From Streptomyces sp. 1-11 (GTDB lineage: Bacteria > Actinomycetota > Actinomycetes > Streptomycetales > Streptomycetaceae): a stretch of 64,000 bases of DNA. A model generated the notes under the pieces. That model was given only the letters and a program-made list of their open reading frames with translations. It did no database searches and was not told where the DNA came from. This document shows, piece after piece, positions 22,922 to 32,728 of this stretch; positions within the stretch are counted from its first letter, which is position 1, and each line of letters opens with the position of its first letter. Location of the stretch: contig NZ_BJTV01000020.1 of assembly GCF_007176755.1 (NCBI RefSeq), positions 62,001-126,000 of the forward strand, read 5' to 3'. The position numbers were made by a program, and so were the translations under genes.

Positions 22922-24997
22922 GTGCGCACCAACCTCAGCACCCTCGCCGTCGTCCGCAACCTCGGCATCCTCGCCCACGTCGACGCCGGCAAGACCACCG
23001 TCACCGAGCGCATCCTGTTCACCACGGGCACCACCCACAAGCGCGGCGAGGTGCACGACGGCACCACCGTCACCGACTTCGACCCGCAGGAGCGCGACCG
23101 CGGCATCACCATCTTCGCCGCCGCCGTGAGCTGTGCCTGGGACGGTCACCGCGTCAACCTCATCGACACTCCAGGCCACGTCGACTTCGCCGACGAGGTC
23201 GAGCGGTCGCTGCGCGTCCTCGACGGGGCGATCGCCGTGTTCGACGCCGTCGCCGGGGTCGAGCCGCAGAGCGAGTCGGTGTGGCGGCAGGCCGACCGGC
23301 ACGGCGTCCCGCGGATCGCCTTCGTCAACAAGCTCGACCGCGCCGGTGCGGACCTTGACCGGGCCGTGGACTCGATCCGGGAGCGGCTCCATCCGGCCCC
23401 GCTCGTCGTCCAGTTGCCGATCGGGGCGGAGGACGGCTTCACCGGTGTGGTGAATTTGGTGCGGATGCGCTCCCTGGTGTGGGCCGACGGCGAGAGCGGG
23501 CCGGTGGAGGGGCCGGTACCAGAAGCGCTGCGCGAGGAGGCGCTGCGCCGGCGCCGTGCGCTGGAGGAGGCGGTCGCGGAACTGCACCCGGCCGCGCTGG
23601 AGGAGTTCTGCGACCTCGGCACGCTCCACGCCGGCACCCTCGCCGCCGCGCTGCGCGACCTCACCCGCACCGGTGACGGCGTGGTCGTCCTGTGCGGCTC
23701 CGCCTACCGCAACCGCGGGATCGAACCGCTGCTGGACGCGGTGGTGGCCTACCTGCCGTCGCCGCTGGACGTGCCCGCCGTACGCGGTGTGCACGAGGGC
23801 GCCGAGCAGCGGCGGGCCGCCGATCCCGAAGCGCCGTTCGCCGCCCTCGCGTTCAAGGTGAACGCGGGCGGCACCGGCCGCCTCACCTACGTACGCGTCT
23901 ACTCGGGCGCCGTCGAGAAGGGAGACACCCTGTGGGACCCGGGCACCGGCCGCACCGAGCGCGTGGCGCGGATCCTCAGGGTCATGGCGGACCGGCACGC
24001 CGGCCTGGACCGGGCGGTCGCCGGCGACATCGTCGCGCTGGCGGGACTCAAGTGGGCGCGGCCCGGCTCGACCCTGTGCGATCCCGGTGCCCCGCTGCTG
24101 CTGGAACCCGCCGTGGCCGCCGATCCGGTGGTCTCCGTGGCCGTGGAGGCGCGGCGCGCCACGGACACCGGAAGGCTGGCGGCGGCGCTGGCGCGACTGG
24201 CGGAGGAGGACCCCTCGCTGGTGGTGCGCACCGACGGCGAGACCGGGCAGACGGTGCTGTCCGGGATGGGTGAACTGCACCTGGAGGTGGCGGTGGAGAA
24301 GATCCGGCGCGACGGCGGGCCCGAGGTCACGGTGGGCCGTCCGAGGGTCGCGCACCGGGAGACCGTCGTGCGCGGCGTGCGCGGGCATGTGCACCGGCAC
24401 GTCAAACAGGACGGCGGTGCGGGCCAGTTCGCCCATGTCGTCCTGGACGTCGAGCCGCTCGGCAGTGAAGTGGGCGCCACCGGTTTCGAGTTCCGGTCCG
24501 CCGTCGTCGGCGGGCGGGTGCCGCGGGAGTACGTGCGCGCGGTGGAGGCCGGCTGCCGGGACGCCCTGGCCGAGGGGCCGCTCGGCGGGCACCCGGTGAC
24601 CGGGCTGCGGGTCACCCTGACCGACGGCTCCACCCATGTGAAGGACTCCTCCGAGGCGGCGTTCCGCACCGCCGGCCGGCTGGGGCTGCGCGCGGCGCTG
24701 AGCGCCTGTGCGACGGCCGTGCTGGAACCGGTCGCCGAGATCACCGTCACCGTGCCCGAGGACGCGGTCGGCGGCGTCCTCGGCGACCTCGCGGCACGGC
24801 GCGGCCGGGTCACCGGATCCGACGCGCGGGGCGGCGCGGCGGTGCTCACCGCCACCGTGCCGCTGGCCGAGCTGTTCGGCTACGCGACCCGCCTGCGCAG
24901 CCGCACCCAGGGCCGCGGCACCTTCACCACCCGGCCGGCCGGATACGCACCGGCACCGGCGCCGGCACCGGACAGGGTGACGGTCCAGGGCCGGTAG
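22922..24997 (+). CDS. Translation elongation factor G paralogue (EF-G2-like)
   Basis: 691 residues, GTG start 9 bases after GAAAGG. The GTPase motifs are intact: AHVDAGKTT (G1, Lys24), RGIT (G2), DTPGHVD (G3) and NKLDRAG (G4). Domains II-V follow to full EF-G length. Sequence wording such as VTDFDPQERDRGITIF and GAIAVFDAVAGVEPQSESVWRQA is that of EF-G, not of TetM/OtrA ribosome-protection proteins. It probably drives or rescues translocation under special conditions such as antibiotic stress. It is away from the str operon, with its own leader peptide and RNA hairpins. S. coelicolor carries a similar extra EF-G, named FusB as I recall. Confidence 0.88.
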   Translation: MRTNLSTLAVVRNLGILAHVDAGKTTVTERILFTTGTTHKRGEVHDGTTVTDFDPQERDRGITIFAAAVSCAWDGHRVNLIDTPGHVDFADEVERSLRVLDGAIAVFDAVAGVEPQSESVWRQADRHGVPRIAFVNKLDRAGADLDRAVDSIRERLHPAPLVVQLPIGAEDGFTGVVNLVRMRSLVWADGESGPVEGPVPEALREEALRRRRALEEAVAELHPAALEEFCDLGTLHAGTLAAALRDLTRTGDGVVVLCGSAYRNRGIEPLLDAVVAYLPSPLDVPAVRGVHEGAEQRRAADPEAPFAALAFKVNAGGTGRLTYVRVYSGAVEKGDTLWDPGTGRTERVARILRVMADRHAGLDRAVAGDIVALAGLKWARPGSTLCDPGAPLLLEPAVAADPVVSVAVEARRATDTGRLAAALARLAEEDPSLVVRTDGETGQTVLSGMGELHLEVAVEKIRRDGGPEVTVGRPRVAHRETVVRGVRGHVHRHVKQDGGAGQFAHVVLDVEPLGSEVGATGFEFRSAVVGGRVPREYVRAVEAGCRDALAEGPLGGHPVTGLRVTLTDGSTHVKDSSEAAFRTAGRLGLRAALSACATAVLEPVAEITVTVPEDAVGGVLGDLAARRGRVTGSDARGGAAVLTATVPLAELFGYATRLRSRTQGRGTFTTRPAGYAPAPAPAPDRVTVQGR

Positions 24998-25020
24998 ACG
25001 CCCGGGCCGGACGGCGCCAG

Positions 25021-25096
25021 AGCCCCGAGCCGCACCCGGGCCGCACGGCGCCCGAGCCGTATGGCAGCCGAGCCCCGAGCCGCACCCGGGCCGCAC
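25021..25096. repeat. 26-bp direct repeat in the spacer after the EF-G paralogue
   Basis: A unit starting AGCCCCGAGCCGCACCCGGG occurs at 25021-25046 and again, unchanged, at 25071-25096, 50 bases apart. The second copy forms part of the left arm of the terminator. The rest of the 378-bp spacer (24998-25375) has only short GGCACGAGGC-like repeats around 25280-25320 and no gene I can support. Confidence 0.8.
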
Positions 25097-25124
25097 CACG
25101 CGCGACGGACACGCGTGGTGCGGC
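25090..25124 (+). terminator. Terminator of the EF-G paralogue
   Basis: A 13-bp perfect stem, GCCGCACCACGCG (25090-25102) with its complement (25112-25124), has a 9-base loop. It lies about 95 bases after the stop codon. Confidence 0.8.
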
Positions 25125-25375
25125 CTGCCCGGCGGCGGCGAAGGACCTGGTACGGCGGCCCACCCGAACGCGCAATCACCCGTGCCGGGCGATGCGGCCG
25201 CCGTGCGCGCCGGATGAAGTGGAGGACGGACACCCCTGGCCCGGCTGCCCGGAAGGGAAGGCGTGAGACGCGGATGACCGAGGACACGGCACGAGGCCCG
25301 GCACACGGCACGAGGCGGGACACGCGACCAGGCTCGACGCGCCACGGCCGCGACCCGGTACGAGGGGCGTGAGCC

Positions 25376-26209
25376 ATGTGCCGCTGGCTCGCCTACTCCG
25401 GAACGCCCCTGGTCCTCGAAGAGGTGCTGTACCGGCCGAAACACTCCCTGATCGACCAGAGCCTGCACGCCAAGATGGGCGTCGAGACGACCAACGGCGA
25501 CGGCTTCGGCATCGGCTGGTACCAGGAGCACGCGCGTACGCCCGCCGTGTTCCACGACGTGGGCCCGGCCTGGAGCAACCGGAACCTGCGGGAGATCGCG
25601 GGACACGTCCGCGCACCGCTGTTCTTCGCACACGTGCGGGCGTCCACCGGTACGCCGGTCCAACAGACCAACTGCCACCCCTTCCGTCACGACCGCTGGA
25701 TCTGGATGCACAACGGCGCCATCGCCGGCTTCCCCGTACTGCGCCGGCCCCTCCTCCTCGCCGTCGATCCGGCCTTCTTCCCGTCGATCGAGGGCAGCAC
25801 GGACTCCGAGGTGATGTTCTACCTCGCCCTCACGTTCGGCCTGGCCGACGACCCGGCCGGCGGTGTCGCCCGCATGGCCGGGTTCGTCGAGAAGCTCGCC
25901 CGGGAGCACGGGGTCGCGTCACCGTTGCAGATGACGATCGCGGTGGCCGACGGGCGGGACGTCCTGGCCTTCCGGTACGCCAGTGCGGGCACGCCGAGGT
26001 CGCTCTACTACAGCAGCAGGGTGGAGGACCTGCGGGCGCTGCACCCGGACACCGACTTCCTGCGTGGCGTGTCCGACGAGACCCGCCTGGTGGTGTCGGA
26101 GCCCCTGGGCGACCTGCCCGGCGCCTGGAACGAGGTGCCGGCGAACAGCTACGGAGTCGTCCGGGAAGGCCACGACCGCCTTCGGGAGTTCCGGCCCGAG
26201 ATGCCCTGA
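25376..26209 (+). CDS. Class II glutamine amidotransferase domain protein
   Basis: 277 residues, ATG with GAGGGG upstream. The mature N-terminal Cys nucleophile is residue 2 (MCRWLAYSG). Other glutaminase features are GDGFGIGWY, FFAHVRASTG, NCHPFRHDRWIWMHNGAIAG and GSTDSEVMFY. The whole protein is one glutaminase domain, as in YafJ/EgtC-like proteins, with no synthetase part. It may hydrolyse a gamma-glutamyl amide, or supply ammonia to a partner that is not adjacent. No ergothioneine genes are nearby. Downstream it meets the ROK gene head-on across a repeat tract. Confidence 0.88.
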   Translation: MCRWLAYSGTPLVLEEVLYRPKHSLIDQSLHAKMGVETTNGDGFGIGWYQEHARTPAVFHDVGPAWSNRNLREIAGHVRAPLFFAHVRASTGTPVQQTNCHPFRHDRWIWMHNGAIAGFPVLRRPLLLAVDPAFFPSIEGSTDSEVMFYLALTFGLADDPAGGVARMAGFVEKLAREHGVASPLQMTIAVADGRDVLAFRYASAGTPRSLYYSSRVEDLRALHPDTDFLRGVSDETRLVVSEPLGDLPGAWNEVPANSYGVVREGHDRLREFRPEMP

Positions 26210-26244
26210 CGGCCATCCGCGCCGTACGCGTGCCACGCGCACCT

Positions 26245-26320
26245 GTCCCGTACGCCCACCCATCCCGCACGCGTACCCATCCCGTACGCCCATCCATTCC
26301 ATACGCGCACCCATCCGTAT
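26245..26320. repeat. 17-bp degenerate tandem repeat between convergent genes
   Basis: Four units of 17 bp follow each other at 26245-26261, 26262-26278, 26279-26295 and 26296-26312, with a partial fifth. Consensus is ATCCCGTACGCGCACCC with a few changes per copy. They fill the gap between the amidotransferase and the ROK gene. Function unknown. Confidence 0.75.
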
Positions 26321-26350
26321 GCCGCGAACCCCCAATCCGCGCCCCCTGCC

Positions 26351-27658
26351 TCACACCAGCCGCCCGTCCAGTGCCGCCCGCCAGGCCGGTGACGGTGCGG
26401 GGCGGGTGGCGGGCCGTGGGCGGTGGCCGCCGCGGGCGAAGAACGCGGCCAGCGGAAGGACCGCCGCGCCCACGGTGACCGCGTCCGGGCCGAGCAGACC
26501 GAGTTCGATGCCTACCCGCCCCGCCGGGAAGCGCATGGCCTGCGCGAGAGCGTGCTCGCGCACCCGGTCCAGGAACGCGCCGCCCAGTTGGAGGCCCGCC
26601 CAGCCGCCGATCAGCAGGCGTTCGGGCTGAAAGAGGTTGATCAGGTCGGACAGGCCGGCGCCCAGGTACTCGGCGGTCTCGGCGAGCACGGCCGCCGCCA
26701 CCGGATCGGATGCGCGGCCGTCGGCGGGGCGGGCCGCGGCGAGCAGTTCGGTCAGCGCCGTCTCCTCGTCCGCGCCGTCCGAGGGCCGCCCGCCCGCCTC
26801 CCGCCACCGGGCCACCAGCGCCTCGGCGCCCGCGTACGCCTCCAGGCAGCCCCGCGCCCCGCACCGGCACCGGCGCCCGCCGACCCGGACCGTCAGGTGC
26901 CCCCACTCCACCGCACGTCCCTGGGCCGCCTCCTCGGTGACGACGCACGCGCCGACGCCCGAGCCGAACAGCACCACCACGGCGTTGCGGGCCCCGCGCC
27001 CGGCGCCGAACCACATCTCCGCCTGGCCCAGCGACTTGGCGCCGTTGTCGATGAAGTACGGCACCTCCGGCGGTAGCCCGGGCGGCAGTTGGCCGGTACC
27101 GGGACGCCGGAGCAGCCGTTCCAGCGGGACCGCGTCCCAGCCGATCGTCTGCCCGTGGACGACCGCGCCCTCGCCCTCCGTCCGCTCGATGATGCCGGGC
27201 ACTCCGATGCCGACGCCGAGCAGCTCGCCGGCGGCCCGCGCGCCCGCGCCGAGCACCTCGGCGACGCCCTCGTGGACATGGCCGACGACGGCGTCGACGT
27301 CGTAGCCGCGCGGCCCCAACGGGCGCTCGGCGCGAGCCAGTTCGCGCAGCCCCAGGTCGAAGAGCTCGACCCGTACCCGGGTCTCGCCGACGTCGACCCC
27401 GACGAGGCACCCGCTGCCGGGCCGTATCCGCAGCAGCCGGCGGGGCCGGCCCGCTTCGGACCCGACGCTGCCCGCCTCCTCGACCAGGCCGTCGGCCAGC
27501 AGCTCGGCCACGACGTTGCTGACGGAGCCCGAACTCAGCCCGGTCGCCGGGACCAGCGCCCGCCGGCTCATCGGCCCATCGAAATACAACCGTTGCAGAA
27601 CGGCGCCCCGGCTCTCCCGCCGCAGGTCACGCACCGTACGGCCGCTCAGCCCTGCCAC
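26351..27658 (-). CDS. ROK-family transcriptional repressor
   Basis: 435 residues, GTG start with AGGGAGG upstream. An N-terminal winged HTH (about 10-80: MSRRALVPATGLSSGSVSNVVAELL) precedes a ROK sugar-kinase-like domain with the phosphate motif VGVDVGETRVRVELFD, GVGIGVPG-like motifs and the zinc cluster RCRCGARGCLEAYAG. It is divergent from a sugar ABC operon ending in a beta-glucosidase and so is likely its sugar-responsive repressor. The intergenic AT-rich tract is the probable operator. Confidence 0.92.
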   Translation of the reverse strand: MAGLSGRTVRDLRRESRGAVLQRLYFDGPMSRRALVPATGLSSGSVSNVVAELLADGLVEEAGSVGSEAGRPRRLLRIRPGSGCLVGVDVGETRVRVELFDLGLRELARAERPLGPRGYDVDAVVGHVHEGVAEVLGAGARAAGELLGVGIGVPGIIERTEGEGAVVHGQTIGWDAVPLERLLRRPGTGQLPPGLPPEVPYFIDNGAKSLGQAEMWFGAGRGARNAVVVLFGSGVGACVVTEEAAQGRAVEWGHLTVRVGGRRCRCGARGCLEAYAGAEALVARWREAGGRPSDGADEETALTELLAAARPADGRASDPVAAAVLAETAEYLGAGLSDLINLFQPERLLIGGWAGLQLGGAFLDRVREHALAQAMRFPAGRVGIELGLLGPDAVTVGAAVLPLAAFFARGGHRPRPATRPAPSPAWRAALDGRLV

Positions 27659-27734
27659 CCGACCTCCCTGGTCCGCGCGCGAATGAGGCCCGCCGGACCG
27701 GATACCGCTGCCGGATCCCTTGACGAGCGTTTCT

Positions 27735-27765
27735 CTTGAGGTTTAACTCACATCCTAAATTAAGC
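27735..27765. promoter_or_regulatory. AT-rich promoter/operator between ROK and sugar ABC genes
   Basis: CTTGAGGTTTAACTCACATC followed by CTAAATTAAG is the only AT-rich stretch in the divergent region. It contains TTTA-N10-TAAA symmetry and a TCCTAA half-site like those of ROK operators. It probably holds both promoters and the repressor site. The exact hexamers are uncertain. Confidence 0.5.
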
Positions 27766-27854
27766 CATGAGGGGCTTCGGAAGCCGAACGGGGTGTCGGC
27801 CGTCCGTGATCAGCCCCGAGGGGTATCGACTCCCGGAAAGGGACACCAGGAGCC

Positions 27855-29171
27855 ATGCGCAGCATCCGAGCCGCGGCCGTAGGCGCCGTCACCATGTCTC
27901 TCGCCCTCGCGGCTACGGCCTGCGGAGGCGGTTCGTCGAGCGGCGGCGGGTCCGACGACTCGCCCAAGACGCTCACCTACTGGGCCTCCAACCAGGGCGC
28001 CAGCATCGCGATCGACAAGAAGGTCCTGCAGCCCGAGCTCGACAAGTTCCGGCAGCAGACCGGCATCAAGGTGAAGCTGGAGGTCGTGCCCTGGTCCGAC
28101 CTGCTCAACCGGATCCTCACCGCCACCACCTCCGGCCAGGGCCCGGACGTGCTGAACATCGGCAACACCTGGAGCGCCTCCCTGCAGGCGACCGGCGCAC
28201 TGCTGCCGTGGGACGCGAAGAACTTCGGCAAGATCGGCGGCAGGGACCGGTTCGTCGACTCCGCGCTCGGCTCGACCGGCGTGCAGGGCAAGGACCCGGC
28301 CGCGGTGCCCCTGTACTCGATGGCGTACGCCCTCTACTACAACAAGCAGATCTTCGCCGACGCCGGCATCTCCAAGCCCCCGGCCACCTGGGACGAGCTG
28401 GTCGCCGACGGCAAGAAGATCAAGGCGAAGGGCAAGTCGCCGCTCGGCGCCGAGGGCGCGAACGTCTCGGAGAACATCCACCACGTCTTCGTCTTCGCCA
28501 AGCAGCACGGCGCCGACTTCTTCACCGCCGACGGCAAGCCCGACTTCACCAACCCCAAGGTGGTCGAGGCGGTCAAGCAGTACGTCGACCTGATGGCCAA
28601 GGACAAGGTCATCCCGACCGGCGACGCCGAGTACGCGCAGAACCAGTCGGTCAGCGACTTCGCCAAGGGCAAGCAGGCCATGCTGCTCTGGCAGTCCGCG
28701 GCCTCCAACCTCAAGTCGCAGGGCATGAGCGAGGACGCCTACGGCATCGCCCCGGTCCCCGTGCGGTCCGGCGCCCCCGGCGCCGGCGCGCAGACCAACT
28801 CCATGGTCGCCGGCATCAACATCGCCGTGTTCAAGAACAGCCACAACCTCGACGGCGCCACGAAGTTCGTGAAGTTCATGACCAGCGACGCCGAGCAGAA
28901 GATCCTCAACACGGCCTACACCAGCATCCCGCCGGTCAAGGGGGCCCAGGCGGACGCGGCCTTCAACTCGCCCTCCAACGCGGTGCTCAAGAGCACCCTC
29001 GCCACCAGCGCGGCCGCGCTGCCGCAGGTCGCGTCGGAGTCGCAGTTCGAGACCGCGGTCGGCACGGCCGTCAAGGACCTGTTCGCCGACGCCGCCGCGG
29101 GCCGCGCGGTGACCACCGACTCCGTCAAGGCCAAGCTGGAGAAGGCCCAGCAGCAGATGCCGGCGGCCTGA
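27855..29171 (+). CDS. Sugar ABC transporter substrate-binding lipoprotein
   Basis: 438 residues. A lipoprotein signal peptide ends in LAATAC with the lipid-anchored Cys23, followed by a Gly/Ser tether. The rest is a family 1 solute-binding protein (LTYWASNQG, DVLNIGNTWSASLQ, VPLYSMAYALYYNKQIFADAGI, PATWDELVADGKKIK). It would capture an oligosaccharide for the two permeases that follow. The downstream GH1 and GH16 genes point to beta-glucan oligomers as ligand. Confidence 0.93.
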   Translation: MRSIRAAAVGAVTMSLALAATACGGGSSSGGGSDDSPKTLTYWASNQGASIAIDKKVLQPELDKFRQQTGIKVKLEVVPWSDLLNRILTATTSGQGPDVLNIGNTWSASLQATGALLPWDAKNFGKIGGRDRFVDSALGSTGVQGKDPAAVPLYSMAYALYYNKQIFADAGISKPPATWDELVADGKKIKAKGKSPLGAEGANVSENIHHVFVFAKQHGADFFTADGKPDFTNPKVVEAVKQYVDLMAKDKVIPTGDAEYAQNQSVSDFAKGKQAMLLWQSAASNLKSQGMSEDAYGIAPVPVRSGAPGAGAQTNSMVAGINIAVFKNSHNLDGATKFVKFMTSDAEQKILNTAYTSIPPVKGAQADAAFNSPSNAVLKSTLATSAAALPQVASESQFETAVGTAVKDLFADAAAGRAVTTDSVKAKLEKAQQQMPAA

Positions 29172-29177
29172 CCCGAC

Positions 29178-30164
29178 ATGACCTCCACCGCTCTCAAGGA
29201 GCCGGTGCCCCGGACGTCCCCCGGTGCGGCGCGCGAACCCCGCCGCCGCACCGGGCGGATCCGCCGCATCGGGCTGCCGTACCTGCTGCTCCTGCCCGCC
29301 CTGCTGCTCGAACTCCTCGTGCACCTGGTGCCGATGGTCATCGGCATCGTGATGAGCTTCAAGGAACTCACCCAGTTCTACATCCGCGACTGGGGCAGCG
29401 CCCCCTGGTCCGGCCTCGGCAACTACCAGGTGTCGGTCGACTTCGACGCACCCGTCGGCGAGGCGCTGCTGCACTCGTTCTTCGTCACCGTCGGCTTCAC
29501 CCTGCTCTCGGTCGGTCTGTGCTGGCTGATCGGCACCGCCGCCGCCGTGTTCATGCAGGACACCTTCCGCGGCCGCGGCCTGCTGCGCGCCCTGTTCCTG
29601 GTGCCGTACGCGCTGCCCGTCTACGCGGCCGTCATCACCTGGGTGTTCATGTTCCAGCACGACAACGGCCTGGTGAACCACGTGCTGCACGACCAGCTCC
29701 ACCTCACCGGCAAGCCGTCGTTCTGGCTCATCGGCGACAACAGCTTCTACGCCCTGCTGACCGTCTCGGTCTGGAAGGGCTGGCCGTTCGCCTTCCTCAT
29801 CGTGATGGCCGGCCTGCAGAACATCCCCGCGGAGCTGTACGAGGCGGCCGCCCTGGACGGGGCCGGGATGTGGCAGCAGATCCGCCGCATCACCCTGCCG
29901 TCGCTGCGGCCGGTCAACCAGGTGCTGGTCCTGGTGCTGTTCCTGTGGACGTTCAACGACTTCAACACGCCGTACGTGCTGTTCGGCAAGGCCGCCCCGG
30001 AGGCCGCCGACCTGATCTCCGTGCACATCTACCAGGCCTCGTTCGTCACCTGGAACTTCGGCACCGGATCCGCCATGTCCGTCCTGCTGCTGCTCTTCCT
30101 GCTGGTCGTGACCGGCGCCTACCTGCTGTTCACCTCACGCGGACGGAGGCCCGCCGATGTCTAG
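29178..30164 (+). CDS. Sugar ABC transporter permease (MalF-like)
   Basis: 328 residues, six membrane segments after a basic N-terminus of about 35 residues. The EAA-loop is AAALDGAGMWQQIRRITLPSL, the contact site for the ATPase. It starts seven bases after the binding-protein gene. No ATPase gene is in this operon; Streptomyces sugar importers commonly share the general ATPase MsiK. Confidence 0.93.
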   Translation: MTSTALKEPVPRTSPGAAREPRRRTGRIRRIGLPYLLLLPALLLELLVHLVPMVIGIVMSFKELTQFYIRDWGSAPWSGLGNYQVSVDFDAPVGEALLHSFFVTVGFTLLSVGLCWLIGTAAAVFMQDTFRGRGLLRALFLVPYALPVYAAVITWVFMFQHDNGLVNHVLHDQLHLTGKPSFWLIGDNSFYALLTVSVWKGWPFAFLIVMAGLQNIPAELYEAAALDGAGMWQQIRRITLPSLRPVNQVLVLVLFLWTFNDFNTPYVLFGKAAPEAADLISVHIYQASFVTWNFGTGSAMSVLLLLFLLVVTGAYLLFTSRGRRPADV

Positions 30165-31032
30165 CCCCCGCTCAGCGGCGCCCGGCTCCCCGATGGCACC
30201 GCCCCGTTCCTTCCTGTGGACGCGGCGCGTCTTCCTCACTCTGCTCACCGGCTTCGTCCTGCTGCCGGTGTACGTGATGGTCTCCAGCTCGCTGAAGCCG
30301 CTCGCCGACGTCACCGGCGAGTTCCGCTGGCTGCCCAGCGAGCTGACCGTCCGCCCGTACATCGACATCTGGTCCACCGTCCCGCTCGCCAAGTACTTCG
30401 TGAACTCCCTGATCGTGGCGGGCGCGGCCACCGTCTGCTCGGTGGTCATCGCGGTCTTCGCGGCCTACGCGGTCAGCCGCTACGAGTTCCGCGGCAAACG
30501 CGTCTTCACGGTCACCGTCCTGTCCACCCAGATGTTCCCCGGCATCCTCTTCCTGCTCCCGCTGTTCCTGATCTACGTCAACATCGGCAACGCCACCGGC
30601 ATCGCCCTGTTCGGCTCCCGGGGCGGCCTGATCCTCACGTACCTCACCTTCTCCCTGCCGTTCTCCATCTGGATGCTGATCGGGTACTTCGACTCGGTCC
30701 CGCGCGACCTGGACGAGGCCGCGCTGGTCGACGGCTGCGGCCCGCTGAAGGCGCTGCTCAGGATCGTGGTGCCGGCGGCGGTCCCCGGCATCGTCGCGGT
30801 CGCCGTCTACGCGTTCATGACCGCGTGGGGAGAGGTGCTCTTCGCGTCCGTGATGACCAACGACACCACCCGCACCCTCGCCGTCGGCCTCCAGGGCTAC
30901 TCCACCCTCAACGACGTCTACTGGAACCAGATCATGGCCGCCTCGCTGGTCGTCAGCGTGCCGGTGGTGGCCGGGTTCCTCCTCCTGCAGCGCTATCTCG
31001 TCGCCGGTCTGACGGCGGGCGCCGTCAAATGA
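30157..31032 (+). CDS. Sugar ABC transporter permease (MalG-like)
   Basis: 291 residues, six membrane segments. The EAA-loop is EAALVDGCGPLKALLRIVVP. Its start overlaps the preceding permease gene by eight bases, so the two are translationally coupled, as usual for MalF/MalG pairs. Confidence 0.93.
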   Translation: MSSPRSAAPGSPMAPPRSFLWTRRVFLTLLTGFVLLPVYVMVSSSLKPLADVTGEFRWLPSELTVRPYIDIWSTVPLAKYFVNSLIVAGAATVCSVVIAVFAAYAVSRYEFRGKRVFTVTVLSTQMFPGILFLLPLFLIYVNIGNATGIALFGSRGGLILTYLTFSLPFSIWMLIGYFDSVPRDLDEAALVDGCGPLKALLRIVVPAAVPGIVAVAVYAFMTAWGEVLFASVMTNDTTRTLAVGLQGYSTLNDVYWNQIMAASLVVSVPVVAGFLLLQRYLVAGLTAGAVK

Positions 31033-31061
31033 CCAGCTTCCCGCATCACGAAGGGACTCCC

Positions 31062-32412
<1,351 letters not shown>

Positions 32413-32426
<14 letters not shown>

Positions 32427-32513
32427 GACCGCCGGACCCGCCGGGTCGCCTGAGACGGCTCGGCACGCCGGGCCGTCTGAGACCGCTCGGCACGCCGGGC
32501 CGCCGCCCGGCAC
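32413..32513. repeat. 27-bp tandem repeat across the end of the beta-glucosidase gene
   Basis: Units at 32413-32439, 32440-32466 and 32467-32493 start GCCGGGCCGCCTGAGACCG with small changes; a 20-bp partial follows. The gene stop (32424-32426) lies in the first copy and the later copies repeat a TGA. The remainder of the 302-bp spacer to the GH16 gene holds only the terminator at 32593-32630. Confidence 0.85.
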
Positions 32514-32592
32514 GCCAGGCCGTGTGCGGCCCCTGATCCGGGGCCGCCTGCGGCGCCCTCGTACGCCGGGCCGTCTGAGTCCGGCCCGGACG

Positions 32593-32630
32593 ACCGGTGG
32601 GCGCGGGTGCGGGAACCCGCGCCCACCGGT
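32593..32630 (+). terminator. Terminator of the sugar transport operon
   Basis: A 16-bp perfect stem, ACCGGTGGGCGCGGGT (32593-32608) with complement (32615-32630), has a 6-base loop. It separates the transport operon from the GH16 gene. Confidence 0.85.
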
Positions 32631-32728
32631 CAGCGCCACCCGCTTCCCCGTGACGCCACAAGCCCAGGACTGTCATGCACGCGCCATAAACCGCACCGCC
32701 GGATCCCCACCCCACTGAGGAGAGCCGC

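Noticed and set aside
22922..24997. Tetracycline-resistance ribosomal protection protein (TetM/OtrA)
   Set aside because: GTPase wording and domain II-V features match EF-G more closely than TetM/OtrA, so it is called an EF-G paralogue, although induction by antibiotics remains possible.
22592..25909. A 1105-codon minus-strand open frame opposite the EF-G paralogue
   Set aside because: Shadow frame caused by codon bias; the plus strand carries intact GTPase motifs.
26351..27658. CsnR, the repressor expected for the chitosanase box at 4799
   Set aside because: It is a ROK protein, but it is divergent from a sugar ABC/GH1 operon and its own spacer lacks a full CsnR-type palindrome, so it is more likely specific for beta-glucan sugars.
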